This document shows, in pieces, positions 17,131 through 22,808 of a stretch of DNA of 33,198 nucleotides; positions within the stretch are counted from its first letter, which is position 1; each line of letters opens with the position of its first letter. The notes under the pieces are model-generated. The model did not search any database. It saw only the letters and a program-made list of their open reading frames with translations, and had not been told where the DNA came from. The stretch comes from a bacterium (GTDB lineage: Bacteria; Patescibacteriota; Saccharimonadia; Saccharimonadales; UBA4665). The position numbers and the translations under genes were made by a program. The DNA lies in NCBI GenBank assembly GCA_021850365.1, contig JAJZMH010000002.1, positions 1-33,198 of the forward strand. The letters are read 5' to 3'.

Positions 17131-18676
17131 TGATAATTCCTCCTAGAGAGGGCGTAGCTGGCAGCGTTAATGTACCCCCACTGTTTTGTATAATTAACTG
17201 GGTATTGCCAATAGAAGCAGATGAGAGATTAACCGTGCAATTCATTGTCTCTCCTGATCCATTACCAGTACATGCTGCAACGTAATTATTTCCACTTTGA
17301 GTTAATGTAACCTTAGTTCCACAATTGCTTGGGTTTGGATTACAACTCAAATTTTCTCCTGTTATATTGAAGTTAAAGGTAGACAATGTCCCAGAAGAAA
17401 TACTACCGCTATATGGACTAAGTGAAAATACTCTAGGAAAAGTTGAGGATGTAGTTAACATTAGTCTGACTTCTTGGAGGTAATTATTGCCGTTATATCC
17501 AAAAGTCGTTGATGGTGGATTTGAGGCTAAATAGGTTGGAACAACGGTTGGGTCTAATGGATTGTTGCCAGAATAAGGTATAGCGGCTGCTAGATAGTAA
17601 GTTGTTCCATTTACTGAACATCCTGTTGATCCTGAATCTCCACAAAAGTAATATGGTCCCGGAACGAGATTGGTCATTCCAAATAATCCATTGCTATCAG
17701 TGGTAGGACTATTATTTTGATTTATGGTATCGAAATAATATTGGGTATCACTCGAGCTTGTATACATTTTATACCCTCCTTTAACATAAATCTGGGCATT
17801 AGGTAATGGATTTCCTGATGTATCTGTAGTTTGGAGCAATAAACTATACTCACCCTGTGGTTCAATCTCGAGAGTTACATATGATGATTGTTGAGCTAAT
17901 AATTTTTGATTAGGATATGTTGGATCTAAGTTTCCGCTCTGAGCTATTGTCGTTAATGATGAATAATTGGCCATTGAAGCAGAAATTACATAATCGTATT
18001 TAGAATCAGGTGGCAAATTATAAAAAGTCGCTATTCCATTTGAGTCAGAAGTAGAGGTTAAATCTAATACGGGACTAAAGTCATTGTTGACTATTTGGAC
18101 TGAAGCACCTTCTACAGGATTACCATTGTTATCTATGACTTTAACAAAAATTGATCCATTACTACCATTTGTACCATAAACTGATGGAGCAATATATGTA
18201 TCCAAATAAGCTAATTGAATCCCGGAATTACCGTCTGTAACAACAACCCTAACATCTTTATAATCCGTTGTATCTCCAGGATTTGGTGCTCCTGATGGTG
18301 GTGGATAATTTCTGCAATATTGTTCTTCTAAGGTTAGATTAGGATATGAACCGCATCCATCGTAAGCATCATCAACATATTGAATTGAGGTTGTTATTAC
18401 GTATTTAAAGCCATTTACAGTTTTATCAACAACTCCTGGAATGTATTCTGTTGAATATATTGGTCCACCTTCAACCGCTAGATTATTATATGGCAAGGAT
18501 TTAAGGTATTCCATTTGAGTATTAGCTAAGGTAAGTGCAGTAGTTTCTTTTTGAGATAAAACAGAACTGTTCAAAAGTGCATCAAAAAGCAGAAAGAAGG
18601 CATAAGCCAAAATTGCCAAAACGGCCAGACTTACCATCAATTCAATTAAAGTAAACCCACCATCGTTTCTTTTCAT
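17120..18676 (-). CDS. PilV-like minor prepilin with carboxypeptidase-regulatory-like domains
   Basis: A 518-residue protein with leader MKRNDGG/FTLIELMVSLAVLAIL (cleavage after G7, Glu at mature position 5). The exported part has two beta-sandwich repeats of carboxypeptidase-regulatory type (about 170-240 and 275-345, each with the NGxPVxxAxV and DSNGxxxFxNL patterns). A C-terminal segment (about 410-510) resembles an IPT-like beta domain with paired cysteines. Such multi-domain minor pilins can sit at a pilus tip and bind surfaces. It is the first gene of the operon, with a TATAAT box 11 nt before the ATG and a palindrome just upstream. Confidence 0.85.
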   Translation of the reverse strand: MKRNDGGFTLIELMVSLAVLAILAYAFFLLFDALLNSSVLSQKETTALTLANTQMEYLKSLPYNNLAVEGGPIYSTEYIPGVVDKTVNGFKYVITTSIQYVDDAYDGCGSYPNLTLEEQYCRNYPPPSGAPNPGDTTDYKDVRVVVTDGNSGIQLAYLDTYIAPSVYGTNGSNGSIFVKVIDNNGNPVEGASVQIVNNDFSPVLDLTSTSDSNGIATFYNLPPDSKYDYVISASMANYSSLTTIAQSGNLDPTYPNQKLLAQQSSYVTLEIEPQGEYSLLLQTTDTSGNPLPNAQIYVKGGYKMYTSSSDTQYYFDTINQNNSPTTDSNGLFGMTNLVPGPYYFCGDSGSTGCSVNGTTYYLAAAIPYSGNNPLDPTVVPTYLASNPPSTTFGYNGNNYLQEVRLMLTTSSTFPRVFSLSPYSGSISSGTLSTFNFNITGENLSCNPNPSNCGTKVTLTQSGNNYVAACTGNGSGETMNCTVNLSSASIGNTQLIIQNSGGTLTLPATPSLGGIIIGQ

Positions 18677-18687
18677 GCTTATGATTA

Positions 18688-18705
18688 ATTATATTTGATT
18701 AATCA
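18688..18705 (-). promoter_or_regulatory. Pilin operon promoter with adjacent palindrome
   Basis: A TATAAT box at 18693-18688 lies 11 nt before the ATG of the PilV-like gene. Immediately upstream is a perfect 10-bp palindrome, TGATTAATCA (18696-18705), placed where a dimeric regulator would control the promoter. No good -35 hexamer was found. Confidence 0.45.
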
Positions 18706-18771
18706 GAACAAATCTATACGGAATTATCAAAAATATAATTACAGAACAATAGTTGAACACTTAAGTCTGAA

Positions 18772-18885
18772 GCCTAGATACCGTTGCCCAACCTTCCTTA
18801 AAATAAGATGGTTTTGATGGCCGGGCTAGCAGATCGATCATTTCTCGAGATACTAGCCTGACCATCATTTTATGGGCAATCAGGC
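18772..18885 (-). ncRNA. Candidate structured small RNA of about 114 nt
   Basis: On the minus strand, an extended -10 (TGG then TATAAT, 18897-18892) is followed after 6 nt by G18885, the predicted first base. That base opens a foldable segment. GCCT/AGGC closes the ends, TTGCCCA pairs with TGGGCAA (18784-18790 with 18873-18879), and a 14-bp hairpin joins 18816-18829 to 18853-18866 with one mismatch and one G-U pair. The inner arm could instead pair with 18807-18812, giving a possible switch. No terminator T-run follows. I cannot match it to a known RNA class. Confidence 0.45.
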
Positions 18886-18891
18886 AAAATA

Positions 18892-18899
18892 ATTATACC
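18892..18899 (-). promoter_or_regulatory. Extended -10 promoter for the small RNA candidate
   Basis: The minus strand reads TGGTATAAT, an extended -10 element, and the expected start site 7 nt downstream coincides with the base of the RNA stem. The -35 region is poor, as often with extended -10 promoters. Confidence 0.45.
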
Positions 18900-19143
18900 A
18901 AGTAAAGCTCGAGAGGCATAAGTTGAGACTGATTTTACGACCAACATACTTATTTAGCTTGGTTGAGCATACCGGTCTGGAACCACCTCTGAGAAGTTAC
19001 CGTAAGATTTTCAACGAATTAAATGGTTCGTGCCACATAGGGGCAGGACTCGAACTGAGCCAAGCTATACTGTCATCGGATTAGCAACTTGTTTCATTCT
19101 AGAATAGGTTTTACCACTGTAAAGTCTTATTTTTATCGCTATG
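18900..19143 (-). other. Non-coding stretch with tRNA-like fragments
   Basis: No convincing gene is present on either strand. The minus strand contains GTTCGAGTCCTGCCCC (19038-19053), identical over 16 bases to the T-arm and acceptor of the initiator tRNA at 20326-20400. Near 18966 it also contains a TTCCAGA loop followed by an acceptor-like segment ending ACCA. Neither folds into a full cloverleaf by hand, so I read them as decayed tRNA genes. Confidence 0.4.
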
Positions 19144-19194
19144 AATATTAACAATCTTCTTGCTAATTGTTAATATTTTTGTTATAATTTCAGT
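19144..19194 (+). promoter_or_regulatory. Toxin-antitoxin promoter and inverted-repeat operator
   Basis: A perfect 12-bp inverted repeat, AATATTAACAAT (19144-19155) and ATTGTTAATATT (19166-19177), flanks the -35 box TTGCTA (19160-19165). After a 17-nt spacer comes TATAAT (19183-19188). The antitoxin ATG at 19195 is 7 nt after the box, the expected transcription start, so the mRNA should be leaderless. The repeat is well placed for autoregulation by the ribbon-helix-helix antitoxin. Confidence 0.8.
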
Positions 19195-19410
19195 ATGACA
19201 ACTCTAAGTATTTCATTAGACGAAAAACTAAAAAACGAGATTGATAGATTTTCTAAAGAAGATGGTGTATCTAAAAGCGTTGTAGTGCGTCGCTTACTGG
19301 AGCAAGCTACATGGGAGAGAACCTGGAAGGAAATGTCGGTACAAATACGTAAAAAGTTGGATAAACTTAATCTTTCTTCTGTAGACGATATTGAAAAATT
19401 CTTAGGATGA
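19195..19410 (+). CDS. Ribbon-helix-helix (CopG-type) antitoxin
   Basis: A 71-residue protein starting MTTLSISLDEKLKNEIDRFS. This is the beta-strand and first helix of a ribbon-helix-helix DNA-binding domain, followed by GVSKSVVVRRLLEQA. The C-terminal 25 residues would wrap the toxin. Antitoxins of this kind neutralise the partner PIN nuclease and repress their own promoter, where a 12-bp inverted repeat is seen. Its TGA overlaps the toxin ATG (ATGA), the normal coupling for such pairs. This overlap and the sensible stop also argue that UGA is not reassigned. Confidence 0.9.
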   Translation: MTTLSISLDEKLKNEIDRFSKEDGVSKSVVVRRLLEQATWERTWKEMSVQIRKKLDKLNLSSVDDIEKFLG

Positions 19411-19838
19411 AGCCTGTACGAGTAGTTTTAGATACTAATGTGTATATCGCGGCTGCTCTTAACCCACAGAGCGTTATATATAAAATAGTTGAAGACTCAG
19501 CCGCACAATACCTTGCCGAATATTACACTTCACCAGAAATATTACAAGAGCTACAAGATAAATTAGAGAATAAACTAGAGTTTTCTCGAGTTGAAGTCGT
19601 TAGATGGTTAAATCGACTAGAGAAAGCCGTTATTGTCATACGGCCACAGCAAAAAGTAGATGTGCTTACAGAACGTGATCCTTATGACAACAAGATACTA
19701 GAATGTGCCATGGAAGCTAAAGCTGACTTAATAATCACTGCAGATCGTGATTTGCTGGATCTTAAAGAGTTTAATGGCGTTAAAATTATGCACACAATGT
19801 CGGTAAAGTATTTGTTCCCTCAGTTAAAAGATATGTGA
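19407..19838 (+). CDS. PIN-domain ribonuclease toxin
   Basis: A 143-residue PIN domain. Metal-binding acidic residues are visible: D9 in VVLDTNV, a Glu in the SPEILQEL helix (44 or 48), D94 in DPYDN and D113 in TADRD. The pattern matches the 'PIN family toxin component' group usually paired with ribbon-helix-helix antitoxins. PIN toxins such as VapC cut RNA, often a single tRNA in its anticodon loop. It sits between tRNA-like fragments (left) and a run of divergent tRNAs (right), an arrangement discussed in the findings. All catalytic residues are intact. The true target is unknown. Confidence 0.9.
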   Translation: MKPVRVVLDTNVYIAAALNPQSVIYKIVEDSAAQYLAEYYTSPEILQELQDKLENKLEFSRVEVVRWLNRLEKAVIVIRPQQKVDVLTERDPYDNKILECAMEAKADLIITADRDLLDLKEFNGVKIMHTMSVKYLFPQLKDM

Positions 19839-19879
19839 GTCGTTACAGAAAGTTGTAGCCATTTAGCCCAAAAACATGC

Positions 19880-19915
19880 AAACCACGAAAGTTTCTTCGA
19901 GTACGGCTTTTTTAT
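19880..19915 (+). terminator. Possible terminator after the PIN toxin
   Basis: An imperfect stem around CGAA/TTCG is followed by a T-run (ggcttttttatt, ending near 19915). The stem is weak and bulged, so this is tentative. Confidence 0.3.
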
Positions 19916-19920
19916 TAACT

Positions 19921-19996
19921 TGAATCGATCGACAGGATTTGCACCTGCCTAGGAACTGTTTTGCCAATAGCTGCGTAGCTATTCCGCCACGATCGC
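19921..19996 (-). tRNA. Divergent tRNA-Cys(GCA)-like gene, probably degenerate
   Basis: The acceptor GCGATCG pairs with CGATCGA except for G1-A72. The D-arm is GCG/CGC with a 9-nt loop. The anticodon loop is TGGCAAA with GCA at 34-36, and the T-stem GCAGG/CCTGT is intact. The discriminator is U73, the Cys identity base, followed by TCA instead of CCA. The almost invariant U33 is G, U55 is G (loop TGCAAAT), and the anticodon stem has an A-C mismatch. It could be a pseudogene or a specialised tRNA-like RNA. Confidence 0.5.
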
Positions 19997-20008
19997 GTAC
20001 TATGTCTA

Positions 20009-20083
20009 TGGGGTGACCGACAGGTGCTGCCCCTGTGTCTTTAGCGTCACAAGCTAATGGTTTGCTGTTAAACTACGGCCAAC
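20009..20083 (-). tRNA. Divergent tRNA-His(GUG)
   Basis: The anticodon loop is TTGTGAC with a perfect 5-bp stem (TTAGC/GCTAA). The D-stem GTTT/AAAC and T-stem ACAGG/CCTGT are also perfect. G-1 opposite C73, the hallmark of tRNA-His, is present and CCA is encoded (20011-20009). Oddities are a T1-C72 mismatch, two bases between the D and anticodon stems, and a T-loop GGCAGCA in place of TTCRANY. Most stems are intact, so it may be functional. Confidence 0.65.
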
Positions 20084-20091
20084 AAACTATT

Positions 20092-20123
20092 AAAAAGCCC
20101 TCGTACCTTTATCTGGTAGGGGC
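20092..20123 (-). terminator. Intrinsic terminator overlapping the 3' end of the UCA tRNA
   Basis: On the minus strand, GCCCCTACC (the tRNA acceptor end) can pair with GGTACGAGGGC with a 2-nt bulge across an A-rich loop, followed directly by TTTTT (20096-20092). The terminator arm is thus the tRNA 3' end itself. Confidence 0.55.
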
Positions 20124-20187
20124 TAAATGAATCGAATGTTTACTTTTAGGTTTGAAATCTAACGCTCCATCATTACACTAAGTCCCC
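20114..20187 (-). tRNA. tRNA-like gene with anticodon UCA, Trp-like backbone
   Basis: The acceptor GGGGACT/AGCCCCT has one A-C mismatch. The anticodon loop is TTTCAAA, giving UCA. The T-loop is TTCGATT, the discriminator is A and CCA is encoded. Further A-C mismatches occur at 31-39, 53-61 and 52-62, all explained by G-to-A changes from normal pairs. The backbone resembles tRNA-Trp, and it is too short for tRNA-Sec. UCA would read UGA, which this genome uses as stop, so decay or a non-translational role is more likely. Confidence 0.5.
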
Positions 20188-20325
20188 TCACATGATGAGA
20201 GTTATGACAGTGGTGTATGTTGTGGCACCAATATTTCATGGTTTGTTTATACCATATACTCCCCTTCTCAACTCCGTCGATAGAGGTCGGTCATGGAACA
20301 CGGTCTCGTATTTTGGGTACATGTC
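20188..20325 (-). other. Spacer between UCA tRNA and initiator tRNA
   Basis: About 140 nt without a supported gene. It includes short inverted repeats (for example ACCA/TGGT near 20228-20265) and an ACCA that could mark another eroded tRNA, but no cloverleaf was found. Confidence 0.3.
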
Positions 20326-20400
20326 TGGTTGCGGGGGCAGGACTCGAACCTGCGACCTATTGGTTATGAGCCAATCGAGCTGCCACTGCTCCACCCCGCT
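20326..20400 (-). tRNA. Initiator tRNA-fMet(CAU)
   Basis: The acceptor (A)GCGGGG/CCCCGC(A) has an unpaired 1-72 (A-A), and the D-stem GAGC/GCTC gives A11-U24; both are initiator hallmarks. The anticodon loop is CTCATAA, the T-arm GCAGG TTCGAGT CCTGC is canonical, and A73 plus CCA are encoded. The anticodon stem is ATTGG/CCAAT, with only two of the three consecutive G-C pairs normally required for P-site entry. Confidence 0.9.
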
Positions 20401-20448
20401 ATATATTTATTTAGTTCATTGTAACATAAAATTACAGATATAGAAAGA

Positions 20449-20883
20449 TTAATTATGTTTTCCAAAGAAAAAATTCATCCAATCAGAAAAATTTGTGTTA
20501 TTCGTCTGTCTATTATTAGAATTAGTTGTTAGCGGTTTGGGACCATATTTCAAGGCAATGTTATCAGGGATTAATATTTCAGTTTCACCGGGATAACCTA
20601 AACCAAGATTTTCTCGAGCAACAATTTCTTGATATTGGCTACTACTATAATAATCATTCTGGAGAATAATATTGTTGTTTTGAAGTTTCAATATTATATT
20701 TTGTTGATTTATTTGATTAACTTCCTTTTGCAATTGGTAATTTTGTTGTATTGATCTTATACCACTCCAAAAAACAAGAATTACTAAAATTATAAAGACT
20801 ACTTGTCCAGAAAATCTAATATCTGAAAATCTACCAATAAATTCTTTGGAATATTTAATTAACTGGGTTATTTTAGGTTTCAT
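20449..20883 (-). CDS. FtsB/DivIC-like septum formation protein
   Basis: A 144-residue bitopic protein: a cytoplasmic N-terminus, a membrane segment (about 27-43), and a coiled coil (46-78) rich in Gln and Asn. The motif ARENLGLGYPGE (89-100) follows, corresponding to the conserved 'AR..lg.v.pgE' that ends the FtsB/DivIC/FtsL core. These proteins bridge FtsQ/DivIB to the septal synthase complex at division. It stands alone, next to tRNA genes. A TATACT box is 6 nt before the ATG, implying leaderless translation. Confidence 0.75.
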   Translation of the reverse strand: MKPKITQLIKYSKEFIGRFSDIRFSGQVVFIILVILVFWSGIRSIQQNYQLQKEVNQINQQNIILKLQNNNIILQNDYYSSSQYQEIVARENLGLGYPGETEILIPDNIALKYGPKPLTTNSNNRQTNNTNFSDWMNFFFGKHN

Positions 20884-20967
20884 AATTAAAGTATAATATT
20901 ATTTGGTTTTAAACTTAACTACTTAACATCTTTTACTTTTAAGGATAGAATATATTTGGGCATTATT

Positions 20968-21043
20968 GGGGGCGTAGCTCATCGGTTAGAGCAGGTGGCT
21001 CATAACCACTTGGTAGTTGGTTCGATTCCAACCGCCCCCACCA
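20968..21043 (+). tRNA. tRNA(CAU), probably tRNA-Ile2
   Basis: Clean cloverleaf: GGGGGCG/CGCCCCC acceptor, D-arm GCTC/GAGC, anticodon stem GGTGG/CCACT around CTCATAA, T-arm GTTGG TTCGATT CCAAC, A73 and encoded CCA. The D-loop and variable region (GGTTAGAGCAGG and CTTGGTAG) match the Ile2 type that TilS modifies rather than elongator Met, whose likely gene is at 7475. The identity call is by pattern comparison only. Confidence 0.8.
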
Positions 21044-21050
21044 CTAAGTA

Positions 21051-22001
21051 TTAAAGTAATTTATCTAGTTTAGTTTTCAGCTCGGTTACCGATTTACTTT
21101 CCATAAGATCTTGGCGAATATCTTTAGATCCACTAAAATTGCTAATATAAATCTTACAAAATTTGTTAAGTAATACTATTGGTTTTTTACCTTCCCAATA
21201 TTTTTCAAACAGATTGATATGCTTTTTAAATAATTCAATTTTTTGATTAACCGAATACTTTGTCCATGGACTTATCGGACTAAATGCAAATGGATCTTGA
21301 AATAAACCTCTTCCAATCATAATTCCATCAAGATTGTATTTCTTTGCTAGATCTATCCCCTGTCTATAATTTAAAATGTCACCATTAGCAATTATTTTGG
21401 TTTGAATATTAATTTTATCTCTTAATTTAATGATGTCTGTAAAATACTGATAATGGGCAGGAACCTTGCTCAACTCTTTTTTTGTCCTGGCATGGATGAT
21501 TAGATAATCTAATTTTTGATTAAGTAAAAACTCTATCCAAGTTAAATCAACTTGGTTATACCCCAATCTTGTTTTAACACTAATTGTTAAGCCTTTACTT
21601 AAGCCCTTTTTGGTTTGTTCTATTATTTCTTTGGCTAATTCTCTATTATTGATTAGAGCACTACACGCTCCGTTTTTAGTAACTGTTTTATCTGGACAAC
21701 CCATATTTAAGTCGATACCCAAAAACTGTCCATATTTTTGATTAGATATTGCACGAGCTGTTTTATAAAAGTTTTCTGGTTTTAATCCCCACAGTTGGGC
21801 TATTAAATTGTTTTCTGTTTTTGGATGAATTAACCTATCTTTGGTGTTCTCTACTCCAACACTATTAAGTCCGTCAACATTGGTAAATTCCGTAAAAAAT
21901 AGATCTGGTGGGCAACATCCTTTGATGATCTGACGGAATGCCCTATCGCTAATACCATCCATTGGAGCAAGTATAAATATTGGTTTTTTTGTTTTAGACA
22001 C
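21051..22001 (-). CDS. tRNA-dihydrouridine synthase (Dus family)
   Basis: A 316-residue TIM-barrel flavoprotein. It begins FILAPMDGISDRAFRQ and has the catalytic cysteine in NMGCPDKTVTKNGACSAL (C102). SVKTRLG, IHART, IANGDI and GIMIGRGLFQDPF supply the FMN-binding loops. The family reduces uridines in the tRNA D-loop with NADPH. The last part of the catalytic motif is GACSAL rather than the common GAGAAL. The start codon is GTG at 22001, 11 nt after the upstream gene. It converges on the tRNA at 20968 with only 7 nt between them. Confidence 0.92.
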   Translation of the reverse strand: MSKTKKPIFILAPMDGISDRAFRQIIKGCCPPDLFFTEFTNVDGLNSVGVENTKDRLIHPKTENNLIAQLWGLKPENFYKTARAISNQKYGQFLGIDLNMGCPDKTVTKNGACSALINNRELAKEIIEQTKKGLSKGLTISVKTRLGYNQVDLTWIEFLLNQKLDYLIIHARTKKELSKVPAHYQYFTDIIKLRDKINIQTKIIANGDILNYRQGIDLAKKYNLDGIMIGRGLFQDPFAFSPISPWTKYSVNQKIELFKKHINLFEKYWEGKKPIVLLNKFCKIYISNFSGSKDIRQDLMESKSVTELKTKLDKLL

Positions 22002-22012
22002 TTCTTAAATTT

Positions 22013-22519
22013 TTATTTTTTAGAATAAGGAGTATATATTTTCATAGCTAACTTTTCTGTTCTATTTTCATAATATTCTTTAGCTAAAGAGGTATAGTCC
22101 AGCCAAACTTTTTTATTTTTTTTTGGATCTCCCAATTGATAAATCATATTATTGACCATATTTTTTATATCTTCGTTCGGAAAATTTAAGCTATATAAAT
22201 TCGTAAAAAAATCTTCTAAAACCTGTTTTACATTTTGGTTTTTGGTTTCAGATAATTCAGGATCAGAATTATCGTCATCATTAAATAAATCTATTTTTGC
22301 AATATTTAAGCTAATTTCTGAAAGTTCATTAATTAATTGAAGTTGATTGACTCTCTCGTTATTCTCAATAGATTTAATAATATTTGATGGATGTCTGCAT
22401 ATTGAATTCTGTAATTCATTTTTTCCATTAATAGTTTTCTGCGTATGGTCATCAATGGGCCTATTTCCTGACTCTGCTGATCCACCTGGAAACGAATATA
22501 TATTATTATCAGCACCCAT
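22013..22519 (-). CDS. Hypothetical soluble protein, 168 aa
   Basis: An acidic and Asn-rich protein of 168 residues with a Gly-containing N-terminus (NIYSFPGGSAESGNRP) and a largely helical C-terminal half that includes KQVLEDFFTNLYSLNFPNED. There is no signal peptide, membrane segment or known motif. Its start overlaps the end of the preceding 88-aa gene by 11 nt, so the two are probably co-translated. The dihydrouridine synthase follows after 11 nt. Function unknown. Confidence 0.6.
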   Translation of the reverse strand: MGADNNIYSFPGGSAESGNRPIDDHTQKTINGKNELQNSICRHPSNIIKSIENNERVNQLQLINELSEISLNIAKIDLFNDDDNSDPELSETKNQNVKQVLEDFFTNLYSLNFPNEDIKNMVNNMIYQLGDPKKNKKVWLDYTSLAKEYYENRTEKLAMKIYTPYSKK

Positions 22520-22775
22520 CGTTACTAGCTCCTTTTACTTGTTTGAGAAGAAGTTTACAAAAACTAGCTTGGTAACCGGGATAGTTATTAACATTTTCCT
22601 TTTTCAAGTCGATTTCCTCACCGTTTCTTATTCTTTCTTCAAGATTTTCAAGTCTTGTTTTAGCTTCATTCTTCCTTATTATATCCATTTTCTGATTAGT
22701 TTCTTCTGATACCTGATGATTCGGACCAAAATATCCTATTTGTTCGTAAGCAGACTGTTCGCCATTTTTATCCAT
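22509..22775 (-). CDS. Hypothetical soluble protein, 88 aa
   Basis: I start at the ATG at 22775 (MDKNGEQSAYEQIGYFGP). The in-frame ATG at 22784 is fused to the -10 box as TATAATG (22788-22783), and only 7 nt separate the box from the second ATG, so the mRNA is likely leaderless. The product is a charged, helical protein with KMDIIRKNEAKTRLENLEER and no known domain. It overlaps the next gene by 11 nt. Together they form a small two-gene unit ahead of the dihydrouridine synthase. Confidence 0.6.
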   Translation of the reverse strand: MDKNGEQSAYEQIGYFGPNHQVSEETNQKMDIIRKNEAKTRLENLEERIRNGEEIDLKKENVNNYPGYQASFCKLLLKQVKGASNDGC

Positions 22776-22808
22776 GCAATACATTATACAATATTGTTTA
22801 TATTTTGT

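Noticed and set aside
18772-19060. tmRNA, SRP RNA or RNase P RNA
   Set aside because: No tag reading frame ending in LAA, no SRP GGAAG/GCAGC core and no RNase P P4 motifs were found on either strand.
20114-20187. Selenocysteine tRNA because of anticodon UCA
   Set aside because: Acceptor and T-arm lengths are those of a normal 74-nt tRNA, there is no long variable arm, and no selA/selB gene is nearby.
20192-20443. Plus-strand 83-codon frame over the initiator tRNA
   Set aside because: Its GGRTRTCDLLVMSQSSC segment is the familiar antisense translation of a tRNA gene; no ribosome-binding site or family.
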